A DNA stretch of 30,439 nucleotides from a virus (IMGVR_UViG_3300032118_000041:1-30439); one strand, 5' to 3'; numbered from the stretch's first letter, positions 13,138 through 22,460 are shown. Notes: generated from the letters alone by a model not told the origin. Program-made: numbers and translations.

Positions 13138-14924
13138 CTGATACGTCGCGAGAGTTTCCGAGGCACACGACGGTGAAGGCTCGGATTGCCGGCGCTGACG
13201 TCCATGCGCCAGCGTCAATACAGGACGAGCAGGCGGACATCCTTGGGGGACTTTTTCGTCAAGCCCAGGTTCTTGCGCCAGTTTACGATCCGTTGGTTCT
13301 CATTCGGTGGTACGAGAATTCTGGGGCGCTCGGCCCAAATGTGCAGGCGTACGTTACGAACATTGATGGTCTTGGGCATCGGTTTGCGCCACGAATTGAT
13401 TTGAACTCTGACGCTTCGTTTGAGCGCGTTCGCGACGCTATGTGGCTTGAGCGCGTTTCAGAAGCGGAGGAGCATGTCAGTCTTCCTGGGGCATCCCTTC
13501 AGCCAAACGCAAATGACCCTGTGCATTTGCGACCCTCCGATGCGGAGGTCGCCCTGGCTATCGAGGGTCTCAAAATTCGGGCACGGCTTGAGTATGGAAA
13601 GCTCGTGTCATTTTTTGAGCATGTCAGCCCGTCGAGTTCGTTCGTTACGCTTCGGAGAATAACCCGGCAGGATATTGAGATAACTGGAAATGGTTACTGG
13701 GAATGTTTGAGGGATCGGCAAGGACGGCTTGCTCGATTTGTACACGTACCGCCCTCATACATGCGTTGTACAGGCTTGGATGTCGATCCGATTATTGTGA
13801 CGGAGCGGGTTCGCCATGGGCTGAGTTGGGAAACAATTCGACAACCTCGTTTTTTCAGGCGATATGTTCAAGCCATCGGGGCAAAGCTTGTTTGGTTCAA
13901 GGAACTCGGAGATCCGAGGGTTGTATCGAGGGATACAGGCTACGTCTATTCGGATATTGCCACGTTTACGAAGCATGCCGGACAGCACGATCAACCTGCA
14001 ACGGAAATTGCGCACTTCAAAATATACGCCACGGGCGAGCCGTACGGGCAACCTCGTTGGATTGGAAGTTTGTTGTCGGTGTTGGGGTCGCGAGCCTCAG
14101 AGGAAGTGAACTACAATTATTTTGACAACAAATCCGTTCCTCCTCTGGCCTTGCTCGTGTCAGGTGGCCGGCTTGCGGCGGAATCCGTCGCCACGATTGA
14201 GACATACATTCGAGACAATTTGCGTGGCAGAGAGAATTTTCACAAGATTCTCGTGATAGAGGCTGAGACAGATAACGATCCGTTGTCCCCTCGAGAAAAC
14301 CCAGTGATAAAGATGGAACGGCTCACCGACGCACAGCAAGGCGATGCGCTGTTTCAAAAATACGACGAGAGAAATACCGACAAGGTTGGATCTTCTTTTC
14401 GACTGCCTAGGTTGTTGAGAGGAGACGTTCGTGATTTCAACCGCGGGACGGCTGAAATGGCTCTACGTTTTTCAGACGAGCAAGTGTTCAATCCGGAACG
14501 TACAGAGTTCGATTCGTGGGTAAATCGAGTTGTATTTTCCGAGCTTGGAATTTTGTTGTGGCTATTTCGGACGAACGGACCCCAATCTCGAGATCAGAGC
14601 ACAGGGGCTGAGGTTATTTCGAGTTTGTCAAAGGTTGGAGTTATTACTCCAAATGAAGGTCGGGAGTTGGCGAGTGACATCATGGGATGCGCGTTTGCAC
14701 CCATCGAAAAGGACTGGGCAAAGCAACCGCTGCAGTTGACCATGGTGGAGCTGACCATGGGTGACACGAATTCGTCGCTGCCGGGGGTGCAACGACAGCC
14801 GGCCCAACCGTTTGTCGGAATTGCTGGTCCAGCATTGCCACAGGTGGCGGATACGACGCTTCAGGATCTTGACGAGGCTGTCGGGAGGCTTTCTCGAAAA
14901 TCGAGTGAGGAGGATGCTCAGTGA
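13134..14924 (+). CDS. Phage portal protein
   Basis: Encodes 596 residues from ATG 13134, coupled by ATGA to the membrane-protein gene; a GTG at 13098 in the same frame is less likely. The protein shows the long portal pattern: an N-terminal segment with YDPLVLIRWYENS and VQAYVTNIDGLGHRF, then ITGNGYWECLRDRQGRL, a wing and stem region with EIAHFKIY and EPYGQPRW, and a helical C-terminal region after GDVRDFNRGTAE. This resembles portal proteins of the PBSX/HK97-like group. The portal dodecamer forms the DNA entry vertex, where TerL docks. Its position right after terL and before the protease and capsid genes agrees. Confidence 0.88.
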   Translation: MTDTSREFPRHTTVKARIAGADVHAPASIQDEQADILGGLFRQAQVLAPVYDPLVLIRWYENSGALGPNVQAYVTNIDGLGHRFAPRIDLNSDASFERVRDAMWLERVSEAEEHVSLPGASLQPNANDPVHLRPSDAEVALAIEGLKIRARLEYGKLVSFFEHVSPSSSFVTLRRITRQDIEITGNGYWECLRDRQGRLARFVHVPPSYMRCTGLDVDPIIVTERVRHGLSWETIRQPRFFRRYVQAIGAKLVWFKELGDPRVVSRDTGYVYSDIATFTKHAGQHDQPATEIAHFKIYATGEPYGQPRWIGSLLSVLGSRASEEVNYNYFDNKSVPPLALLVSGGRLAAESVATIETYIRDNLRGRENFHKILVIEAETDNDPLSPRENPVIKMERLTDAQQGDALFQKYDERNTDKVGSSFRLPRLLRGDVRDFNRGTAEMALRFSDEQVFNPERTEFDSWVNRVVFSELGILLWLFRTNGPQSRDQSTGAEVISSLSKVGVITPNEGRELASDIMGCAFAPIEKDWAKQPLQLTMVELTMGDTNSSLPGVQRQPAQPFVGIAGPALPQVADTTLQDLDEAVGRLSRKSSEEDAQ

Positions 14925-15361
14925 AAAAGAGGCTTTACAGCCAAGACGCTGCGGTAGTCGTTCGGCCAAATCGAGCTGCTTCGGATGCTGCAGATTGGAC
15001 GCCTGACAATTTGAGCGCCGGGGAGATTTCTGCGGGGGTTATCGCCGAGGCAGTGACCTTGGACGCTCGAGAGTGGGACGACGTCCAGCTTGTAGCTGAC
15101 TGGGAAAAGTTGGGGGTGGCCGATGTTGGAGGGGCGCTGACCATTGAAATTCTCATCGCGACGCCCGATGCTATTTCGACGGCTGGGCGAAGATGGAGAA
15201 TTCTTTCGACGGTGGCCTCGTTGACCACAGGTATCACTGCGTTGGCAGCCGTTCGAGGGTATGACGCTGCCTTCCGTATCACAGCGTTGACGCTGGGAAC
15301 AGCGGACAAGGTGCAGCTCAAGGTCACAGGTGGTACTCGAGCGCGGAGGGAAAAGTCTTGA
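14921..15361 (+). CDS. Unknown small protein in head-gene cluster
   Basis: Encodes 146 residues; GTG 14921 overlaps the portal stop (GTGA) and has SD GAGGAGG. The sequence is beta-rich with no cysteine cluster, and its tail (GGTRARREKS) is basic. It may be a head or connector accessory protein by position, but no family is recognised. It ends in a TTGA overlap with the following gene. Confidence 0.6.
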   Translation: MKKRLYSQDAAVVVRPNRAASDAADWTPDNLSAGEISAGVIAEAVTLDAREWDDVQLVADWEKLGVADVGGALTIEILIATPDAISTAGRRWRILSTVASLTTGITALAAVRGYDAAFRITALTLGTADKVQLKVTGGTRARREKS

Positions 15362-15735
15362 CGGTTGGGATGTCACGGCAGGCATTGGTGTACAGTCTTG
15401 CTTCGGATCAGGCGCAGCGAGATCTGATAACGATGAGGATTGCTGCGATTGTTCAGGCGTCGTTTGAGAACGATCGCCAGCCTGCGGGGCGGATCATTCT
15501 GCTGCAGGCTCCTGCAACGCGGGCTGAAATTCAGGAACGCACCAATATTTGCTTGGATTGGTTTCTGAGAATGCGTGGTGACATGCATTTTTCAATACAA
15601 AAAACGTTCGACCTGCTTCCGAGAGCGTTGCGGACGACTCTGCGAAAGGAATCATGGACTCCTCCAGCGGCGGATAGAGGCTGGAGCCCAGATAGGTGTG
15701 ACCCAGACAGCAAAACGGCGTCCGGCGTAGAGTGA
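15358..15735 (+). CDS. Unknown helical protein in head-gene cluster, TTG start
   Basis: Encodes 125 residues. TTG 15358 is preferred because GGAGGG (15345-15350) lies seven bases before it and it overlaps the previous TGA; ATG 15370 has no usable SD. The N-terminal three quarters are helical (ALVYSLASDQAQRDLITMRIAAIVQASF). The C-terminus is polar and Pro-rich. The function is unknown. It sits one base before the large fusion gene. Confidence 0.55.
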   Translation: MTVGMSRQALVYSLASDQAQRDLITMRIAAIVQASFENDRQPAGRIILLQAPATRAEIQERTNICLDWFLRMRGDMHFSIQKTFDLLPRALRTTLRKESWTPPAADRGWSPDRCDPDSKTASGVE

Positions 15736-15736
15736 T

Positions 15737-18700
15737 ATGGAAGATTCTTTTTCAGCGGTGGTGGCGAGTTTTACCACGGAAACTATCTCAGGACAGGGAG
15801 CGTTTCGAGTGAGCAAATTTGAGCCGCCTCGTGGCGTGTTGCCGGCGCTCAAAGTTCCGGATCCACAATTCCTTGTAAGACGGCTGCGCCAGGGGGAGTC
15901 TGCAGCGTTGCTCTCTCGTCGCCAGCGTACCGAACGAATCGGAGATCCCCAGGCGCTCGTGAACGAGCTTTCCCAGAGCAACCCAAAGAGCGTGTTCGTA
16001 TGGGCCGTTGTCGCTCAAGACGCCCCGATAGCCATGGCTTCAATGGTTGAACTGTCCAAGGAGCAGCGAGCTGGAATAGACCCGCTGACGGCTGAGGAAT
16101 TTTCAACCGAGAAGAACATTTGGTATTTGCCGCTGCAGCTCGTGGTGGTGTTCGATCCTCCGTTGCAGCTTCGGCAAGCTCCAGAAGGACGACGCTTTGG
16201 CGGCGAGGTTGACTTTGACCAGGATGTAGTCAAAGCCGTTGCGTTTGACGTGATGCAGTTTGTTGCTGCACCAGATCCTGAGCGACTACGCTCTCTCTCA
16301 GATGAGGACTTGAGGACTGCCCAGAAAGATTTGATCCTGTGGTTTACGGAATATTTTGCTGGGAATTCATCTAACAGCGGAGGCGGCGCTTCACGAGAAG
16401 ACGTTGTCAACGCCTATATTTTCGTAATGGAGGAAGGTCGTCGGAGGGGGCTCGAGTTGACGTCCGATCCTGGATTGGATGGGGCGGCTGCAGTTCTCAA
16501 GTCTGTTATAGCCCCAAAGTTTGCGGTGATTCATCCGAGCGGACTCGGGAAGCATCATGACGATCCGGCGACCTTGGACGAGGTGTTGGCGCATTGGTCC
16601 CAACCGATGGCCCTGCGAATGCCGGCGGTCTTTTTGGTGGGGTCGCTGTGCAACCATCGGAAGTCGGACAACGACATTGACGTGCTCATTCGGGGTCCGT
16701 TGGATGAAGAGACCCGGCATGTGATCAAGTTTCGGCTTGGCCGCGCCTTGCCCCCTCGGCTGTCTTCCAGGGTTCAGTTTCATGACGATTCGCAGGGGGG
16801 TCCGTTCACGACCCACGTTCCGTTGTACGATTTGGTGCTGGTTCCGCATGCCAGAAAAGTCCAAATCGAGATGGTAGCAAAGCAAGACGATCCGCTTCTA
16901 GACTGGCCGAAGAAGCTTGGGGAGCGGTCCGGAGTTCTACAGGCTCATTTTAGGGGGTCAGGCTACCATCTCGACCTACGTATGCAGGTCGCCGACTATC
17001 TGGTTGGATGGACGATTGCGGCGATGAAGCCTGGAATCACTGGGAAAGTGGACACGATTGAGGAAGCCAATCGTGTCATGGCTCCATTTGATATGGAGGG
17101 GTCTGCGGCCAACAAGGTGATGATTCTTCCGAGCCGCGTCTACGCCGTTCCGAAGTCGAGGCAGTCCCTCGAGTGGCTGACGATTGGGGACGTGGTGTTC
17201 GAGCCAGGGTCTGTGGGAGCGACGCGATTTGAGGCAGGCGTTTACGTCGAGCTGGCGAAGCTCAAAGTTGAATGGGGCAAACAGGATCCCCATTTTCATG
17301 AATATTTTGTGTTTGGCACGCCAGAGTTTGAGGGGACCTTGACGTTCCGCATGCTCGAAGGCGGCGCTAGCCGGTCTACTGAAGATCTCACTGGCACGGG
17401 CGAGATGTTCTGGACGTCCGGATTTGCCAAGGTTGCGCTGCCTTCGATCCTTCGCAGTCGTTCGGTGGAGACTGGCGCGATGCCTCCGCTTGGGCAGTCG
17501 GCGATGCCCTCGTCGTTGATGGCGATTACGCCACGCGAGTTTCGGTTTTGGGAGGCTGACGGGGAGGCTGAGGCCCGAAAAATTCGAGATACATTGGTGT
17601 CCTCCAAGTTTTTCACTGAGGAGAACGTTCGGTTCGTTGACGGGGATTACACGAGAATTTCCACCAAGGTGCGTTCCGACGCCATCGACGTCGAGCAGTT
17701 TGATAAGCAGGTTCGTGTTTCGGACTTTGTGCTGTCCTGGCAATATTGGAAGGGGCAGACCGTTGTTCGTGGGACACCCAGCAGGCAGATTTTTCATCTG
17801 ATGCTCCCGATTTCAGCGGGAGGGCGTGTACAAGATTTTCAACTGCAAATTGATCCTCTATCAGGTGAGGAATCCATTTTGGCGGCCTTGGTTGAGGGCA
17901 GCGATGAGCTTCTGACGTTTGAGGGGGATGTCTCCCCAGGGCTGGAAGTTGGCGGAATTCACCTGAACAATACAAAGGCAACACCTTCGACACTGAAGAT
18001 AATCGACCAGGGAAAGGTCGACGTGTTGGATGACCAGCCAAACTTCAAGAAGCTTCGGTTTAGGGGATCGAAACTGAAAGGCTTGTTTACGCTGGTCCTG
18101 GAAGAAGTCGGAAGCGACTTTTGGGTTTTTTCGCCTGGAGGTGTCCCCTCTCGGAATGCGCCCTCGATAGAAAAGTCCGTTCGTGTGCGGGAGGACGGAA
18201 TGCAAATGTGGGACATCGCATCGAGGTCTGAAACTGACGACCGGGGTGGAGACCGCGAGAAACTTCGGCCTCCCGCTCTGTTTCAGCCGATGAAGCCTGC
18301 GCCGCGTCCATCCAATCGATTCACAGATCCCGAGACGGCAGCTCGCGAAGCCTTTACCGACGCCCTCCTTGCGGATGGCGTTCGAGTTGAGCCAAAATAC
18401 AACGGCTTTCGAGCAATCGCGGAACGATGGGAGGCCGGACTCGACGATGGTGCTTTGGATGATGGTGTGATGATTTATACGGAAGATGCGCAGCGCGACC
18501 TTGCTAAGATCCTGCCTGGCCTGACAAAGGATTTGGAAGGCCTCGGGGGGAGCTTCATTCTTGACGGCGAGATCATGGCGCTTGTGCCAGGTACCACTGA
18601 TGAGTTTCTCCCCCGTGCAGATTTGGCGCAGTTCCGAGGGTCAGTGCCCGCTGACGATGAGCAGCTCCGGTTTGTTGTGTTTGACATGCTGTATCACCCC

Positions 18701-19774
18701 ACGTTGGGGAACCTCCTTGCGCAACCGCTTGCAAAACGAGAGGCGAGTTTGGGTTCTTGGTGGCTCGAGCATAAGGGTTCGGCCCCACATATTTTGAAGG
18801 CCCCAGGGTTGCTTGCAGTTTCTCGGGAGGAACTCCTTCAGCGGATGAAGGTGATGAGTGCAAAGCCAGGGTCTGAGGGGGCGATGCTCAAACAGATCGG
18901 CTCCACCTACTCGCTCGGTGGGGAGCAGGATTTGTGGGTGAAGGTGAAAGTCGTCCGTGAAATTCTCGCGATGGTTGTAGAACGACACGAGGTGAAAGGG
19001 TCGCCTGGCGTTTACAATTTTGTTGGTGCCATCGGTCCAATTCCAGAGGGGGAGCTGTCTCAGTGGGCTGAGCCTGTCGAACTGAACGGGAAGCATTGGG
19101 CGATGGTCGGTCGGACGGGAAACCGCAAACTAGATGCAAATGTCGGAGACGTTATCGCAACGACAACGACCGAAATATTTTTCGAGGAGGGGCCTCCGAT
19201 TCGCGTTAGGTGGTTTGGGCCGGCGCAGGCACTTGCGAAGGTTGATATGCCTCCGACAACGATTTCAGAATTGAAGGCGTTGCTTCGTCCAGGAGAGATC
19301 TCCTCTGGTTCAAAGGACGCCTTAGCGGTTGACAAGTCAGACATGAAAAACGTTCGCAAGGATGGCCGTGCAGTGCGTATCGTGAAGGCTGTGGAGCCTA
19401 CCAAGGACACCTCCGAGCGATATGTGTTTGGCGTGGTGCTGATTCCAGATGAGACTGATGCGCAGGGCGACGTGTACACGGCTGCGGACGTACGCAAAGC
19501 TGCTCATTCGTTTTTGGAATTTTTCGGTGGAAAGTTTCGGGTTATGCACCAAGGTGAGCCGATCGAGGGTATACAGGTTTTGGAGTCCTACCTCGCCAAG
19601 CAACCAGAGACGCACGGGGAAGAAACGTTTCCGATTGGGACATGGTTCTTGGCTTCCAGAGTTAGAGACGACAAAATATGGGCGGCCATTCAGGCGGGTG
19701 AGTTTACTGGATTTTCAATGGGCGGCACAGCATTGCGAGAAAAGCTTTCGTCCTGTAACAATCGCGAGATATAG
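15737..19774 (+). CDS. Fusion: nucleotidyltransferase, phosphoesterase-like, ATP-dependent DNA ligase, XkdF prohead protease
   Basis: Encodes 1345 residues without a frame break. Residues about 1-230 are beta-rich, then helical, and not recognised. Residues 299-318 (GS, then SDNDIDVLI, with Asp313 and Asp315) match the Pol-beta-type nucleotidyltransferase motif. Residues about 400-560 resemble the LigD 3'-phosphoesterase (His404, His411, Asp413, Arg415; later FHEYFVFG). A second, more divergent copy may lie near 640-810 (KLKGLFTLVLEE). The ligase follows: EPKYNGFR with Lys887, LDGE at 942-945, FDML, EGAMLK at 1047-1052, and WVKVK at 1067-1071, then an OB-like tail. Residues about 1210-1338 are XkdF-like, with VMHQ (His1271) and GFSMGG (Ser1327). 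Ligase is normally a separate early protein, so this fusion is unusual. It lies between portal and scaffold, the usual protease position. Confidence 0.85.
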   Translation: MEDSFSAVVASFTTETISGQGAFRVSKFEPPRGVLPALKVPDPQFLVRRLRQGESAALLSRRQRTERIGDPQALVNELSQSNPKSVFVWAVVAQDAPIAMASMVELSKEQRAGIDPLTAEEFSTEKNIWYLPLQLVVVFDPPLQLRQAPEGRRFGGEVDFDQDVVKAVAFDVMQFVAAPDPERLRSLSDEDLRTAQKDLILWFTEYFAGNSSNSGGGASREDVVNAYIFVMEEGRRRGLELTSDPGLDGAAAVLKSVIAPKFAVIHPSGLGKHHDDPATLDEVLAHWSQPMALRMPAVFLVGSLCNHRKSDNDIDVLIRGPLDEETRHVIKFRLGRALPPRLSSRVQFHDDSQGGPFTTHVPLYDLVLVPHARKVQIEMVAKQDDPLLDWPKKLGERSGVLQAHFRGSGYHLDLRMQVADYLVGWTIAAMKPGITGKVDTIEEANRVMAPFDMEGSAANKVMILPSRVYAVPKSRQSLEWLTIGDVVFEPGSVGATRFEAGVYVELAKLKVEWGKQDPHFHEYFVFGTPEFEGTLTFRMLEGGASRSTEDLTGTGEMFWTSGFAKVALPSILRSRSVETGAMPPLGQSAMPSSLMAITPREFRFWEADGEAEARKIRDTLVSSKFFTEENVRFVDGDYTRISTKVRSDAIDVEQFDKQVRVSDFVLSWQYWKGQTVVRGTPSRQIFHLMLPISAGGRVQDFQLQIDPLSGEESILAALVEGSDELLTFEGDVSPGLEVGGIHLNNTKATPSTLKIIDQGKVDVLDDQPNFKKLRFRGSKLKGLFTLVLEEVGSDFWVFSPGGVPSRNAPSIEKSVRVREDGMQMWDIASRSETDDRGGDREKLRPPALFQPMKPAPRPSNRFTDPETAAREAFTDALLADGVRVEPKYNGFRAIAERWEAGLDDGALDDGVMIYTEDAQRDLAKILPGLTKDLEGLGGSFILDGEIMALVPGTTDEFLPRADLAQFRGSVPADDEQLRFVVFDMLYHPTLGNLLAQPLAKREASLGSWWLEHKGSAPHILKAPGLLAVSREELLQRMKVMSAKPGSEGAMLKQIGSTYSLGGEQDLWVKVKVVREILAMVVERHEVKGSPGVYNFVGAIGPIPEGELSQWAEPVELNGKHWAMVGRTGNRKLDANVGDVIATTTTEIFFEEGPPIRVRWFGPAQALAKVDMPPTTISELKALLRPGEISSGSKDALAVDKSDMKNVRKDGRAVRIVKAVEPTKDTSERYVFGVVLIPDETDAQGDVYTAADVRKAAHSFLEFFGGKFRVMHQGEPIEGIQVLESYLAKQPETHGEETFPIGTWFLASRVRDDKIWAAIQAGEFTGFSMGGTALREKLSSCNNREI

Positions 19775-19782
19775 TCAACAAC

Positions 19783-21051
19783 GTGGAAATCAGAAAACTG
19801 GATAGCGTGCTAGCTGTTGCGAGAGCGTTCCTCGGAGGGAGTCCCGACGAGGACGAAGCCGCGTTTCGGTTGCACGACATCCTCGTGGAAGAGGTTTCAA
19901 TCGTTGACCAAGCCGCCAATCGACGCCGTTTCCTTGTGGTCAAGCAACGAGGTGGATCCGTGGACAATATCAATAAGGCAGAAGAAGTTGGTCAGCCAGC
20001 TACGTCTCCGGAAGGAAATTCGGCTGAGGGGAGTAGTTCGGCGGGGATGCCCTCGACGGTGAAGGAGGGCATCTTGCGCATTTTGACCGAGGTGTTGGAG
20101 CGTACCGTATCCGTTGCCAACATGGTGAAGGATTCGGAAGAGACAACGGCAGCCTCGGACGCCCCGCTGGACAACGCTCTTGGGGTGGAGATCAAAGCAA
20201 TCGCCGATTTGCTGGGGAGTGTGATTTCTCGGTATCCTTCGCCGGTTGCAAAGGCGGAGGGCGTCGTCGCCACAACCCTAGCCGCCATTGGCGAGCAGGC
20301 GTTGGAGCTGTCTAAGCAGGCGGCTCAGGAAGATTCACTCGCGTCAGACTGCATCACGAAAATTCGGCAGCTTGCAATAGCTCTGAATACGTTGGTTGAG
20401 AAATATCCATCGCCGACCTCAGGTGCTGAGGTTGCCAAGGTCGAGGAGAATGTCATGGAAGGAACTCCTGTGGCCCTGGAGCAAAAGGCAGAGGAGACCC
20501 AAGCGAGTCCTCCGGATGCGCCTGTGGTCGCTTCCCTTTCCGCTCTGGGAACGGAATTCGCAGACAAAATGAAAGTGCTGGCTTCGGTGATTCAGAGAAT
20601 CGCTGAGGCGCCGGATCCCGATGCATTGGCCGCCTTGCAGGTCGAGATGTGTGGCGTCACGAAGGCGCTTTTGCCTGAATCGGCGAGCGCAGAAGAGCTG
20701 ACGGCTGCCCAAACCCTGCTGGTGGATCAGTTGACAAAGGTTGTGGAAGAGCTGAAGAAGCGTGTCGATGCGCTGACCACGACGGCTGAGAAGCGTGCCA
20801 TGGTGGACCAGCCGATACCACCGGCGGTCGAGTCGGGGGTTCTTCCCAACGTTGGGGTGGGTCCGACCGGAGATGCTCCAGCGAGCGAGGGCGAAGGTGT
20901 GCTTGCATCGGTGATGAAGCGGCTTGATGCATTGGTGTCTACGGTGGAGAAGATCGCGTCCACACCGCAGATTCCAGCGAGTCGTCCCGAGGGCAAGCCT
21001 GAGGCAAATGCGGATCGCCGTGGCGTTCTCAAATCGCCATGGATTATGTAG
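19783..21051 (+). CDS. Scaffold-like protein with XkdF C-terminal motif
   Basis: Encodes 422 residues from GTG 19783, eight bases after the previous stop and with no clear SD, so it probably depends on coupling. Residues 34-54 (ILVEEVSIVDQAANRRRF, then LVVK) match the tail motif that XkdF-like proteases usually carry in one chain (EVSLVD-x2-AN). Here that piece is on the next frame. The rest is Ala-, Glu- and Val-rich, helical, with an internal repeat (SRYPSPVAKAEG and EKYPSPTSGAEV) and a Pro-rich end, as in phage scaffolds. It likely guides capsid assembly and is removed by the protease. Confidence 0.7.
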   Translation: MEIRKLDSVLAVARAFLGGSPDEDEAAFRLHDILVEEVSIVDQAANRRRFLVVKQRGGSVDNINKAEEVGQPATSPEGNSAEGSSSAGMPSTVKEGILRILTEVLERTVSVANMVKDSEETTAASDAPLDNALGVEIKAIADLLGSVISRYPSPVAKAEGVVATTLAAIGEQALELSKQAAQEDSLASDCITKIRQLAIALNTLVEKYPSPTSGAEVAKVEENVMEGTPVALEQKAEETQASPPDAPVVASLSALGTEFADKMKVLASVIQRIAEAPDPDALAALQVEMCGVTKALLPESASAEELTAAQTLLVDQLTKVVEELKKRVDALTTTAEKRAMVDQPIPPAVESGVLPNVGVGPTGDAPASEGEGVLASVMKRLDALVSTVEKIASTPQIPASRPEGKPEANADRRGVLKSPWIM

Positions 21052-21064
21052 AGGAGCGCGTGAA

Positions 21065-21997
21065 ATGGAAGACAACAGGTTCATAGTCCAAAAGGCAGAT
21101 CTTCTTCTGTCGAATTTCGCGCCCGGCGGCCTTCTTCAGTCGGCGCAGCGAGATCGGTTCATTCAACTGCTCATCGATCAGGCAGTTGTGATTCCAATGA
21201 TGACGCGAGTTGACATGACGTCGCCAAAGGAATTGAGGGAGAAGATTCGGTATGAGGGTCGGACGCTGAGAAAGGGCACCGAAGCAACGGCACTTCCCTA
21301 CGCACAGCGTTCTGTTCCGACCACCAGCAAGGTGGAGCTGGACGCCCAACTCGTGAAGGCGGAGACGAGAATTTCGTTTGAGGCGTTGGAGGATTCGATC
21401 GAGCGGCAGCGATTCGAGCAAACCGTACAGGAGACGATGGCCGCAAAGATCGCGTTGGAGCTGGAGGAGCTGGCATTCAACGGGATCACCTCGTCCAGCG
21501 ATGAACTGCTCAAGACGTTGGACGGGTTCATCACGAAGGCGACCACGAACACTGTCGCGGCTGGTGGCGCTACGCTTCAGCGGTCGGTGCTGAAGGACGC
21601 GTTGAAGACCATGCCGTCGGCGTTTCGACGTGATCGACGAAGTCTGCGTTTCTTCACCGCAGACGAATCCAACATTGATTATCAGGAGAGCCTCGGCGAT
21701 CGCGCGACGCCTCTGGGTGATGAGCAAGTTCAGGCTTCGGAATCTCGTCCGTTCCAGGGAATTCCTGTGATTGGCGTTCCGATTTTCCCGGTGAATCTCG
21801 GCGGAAGCACCAACGAGACAGTGGTGCTTTTCACGGATCCCGCGAACATGCTTTTCGGCATTTGGAGGAATATCCGAATCGACACCGACAAGGACGCCTC
21901 GGCCGGCGTGTACATCATCGTGGTGACGGCTCGGGTGGATTTCCGATTCGCTCATGAGCCCGCAGTGGTGAAGGCAACTGGAGTTCGCGCCGTCTGA
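21065..21997 (+). CDS. Major capsid protein, HK97-type
   Basis: Encodes 310 residues from ATG 21065 (SD GAGGAG); the frame runs further upstream inside the scaffold gene but without an SD. The pattern is that of an HK97-fold capsid protein: an N-terminal arm, TRVDMTSPKELREKIRYEG and RTLRKGTEATALPY as the extended loop, then the spine helix (ISFEALEDSIERQRFEQTVQ, followed by METMAAKIALELEE-like sequence). The C-terminal domain has ESRPFQGIPVIGVPIFP and the ARVDFRFAHEPAVVK end typical of these proteins. Its place right after protease and scaffold supports the call. Confidence 0.85.
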   Translation: MEDNRFIVQKADLLLSNFAPGGLLQSAQRDRFIQLLIDQAVVIPMMTRVDMTSPKELREKIRYEGRTLRKGTEATALPYAQRSVPTTSKVELDAQLVKAETRISFEALEDSIERQRFEQTVQETMAAKIALELEELAFNGITSSSDELLKTLDGFITKATTNTVAAGGATLQRSVLKDALKTMPSAFRRDRRSLRFFTADESNIDYQESLGDRATPLGDEQVQASESRPFQGIPVIGVPIFPVNLGGSTNETVVLFTDPANMLFGIWRNIRIDTDKDASAGVYIIVVTARVDFRFAHEPAVVKATGVRAV

Positions 21998-22078
21998 TAG
22001 CGCGCGTTTCCGAAGTAATTTTTTGGCACCCAGCCGTATGGTGCAAAATATTGCTACGGGGTAGAGGAGAAAAGAAAA

Positions 22079-22405
22079 ATGGCCATTTCGATCATTGGAA
22101 CTCCCGTTGATTCAGGGCGACAGCCGTCGGCACCGATGATGAGCGGGAAGATCCGAGTGACGCTTGATACGTCATACCCCACTGGTGGGTATGACATCAC
22201 CGCAAGTCTGCCGCCGGGCATCACAGTCATTCCGACCGCGCCCATTCCGCACTATGACGGGTCGGCCCTTCGGTGGCTTCAGATTTCCTCGGTGGGTAAG
22301 GTGCAAGCGTTCGTCAGCACAAACGGTGCTCCCGGAGCGGAGACGACCGCAGCGGTCAACGTGTCGGGACACGCCAACGTCGACCTTTTCTGGACTGGCT
22401 ACTAG
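22079..22405 (+). CDS. Small virion protein, probably head-associated
   Basis: Encodes 108 residues with SD GAGGAG. All-beta, Pro/Gly-rich sequence without cysteine clusters, starting right after the capsid gene. That location is typical of head decoration or fibre-like proteins. I recognise no named family. The 81-base gap before it contains two overlapping 5-bp inverted repeats (GCACC with GGTGC, and CCGTA with TACGG), possibly a leader stem. Confidence 0.6.
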   Translation: MAISIIGTPVDSGRQPSAPMMSGKIRVTLDTSYPTGGYDITASLPPGITVIPTAPIPHYDGSALRWLQISSVGKVQAFVSTNGAPGAETTAAVNVSGHANVDLFWTGY

Positions 22406-22435
22406 GCGAGGGAAGGAAAGGGTGCTTCGTTGACA

Positions 22436-22460
22436 TCCTCCGCCAGCTAAAGTAGGCGGA
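22436..22460. repeat. Hairpin repeat, low-coordinate end of IS605-type relic
   Basis: The sequence TCCGCC (22439-22444) pairs with GGCGGA (22455-22460) across a 10-base loop, a perfect 6-bp stem. It matches the hairpin at 22741-22764 except for T versus C in the loop. It lies beyond the 3' end of the minus-strand tnpB remnant, so it would be the right end. Confidence 0.75.

Noticed and set aside
19740-19790. Programmed -1 frameshift joining the fusion and the scaffold-like gene
   Set aside because: The frames overlap only at 19759-19774, and no X-XXY-YYZ slippery heptamer or downstream pseudoknot is visible there; reinitiation at GTG is simpler.
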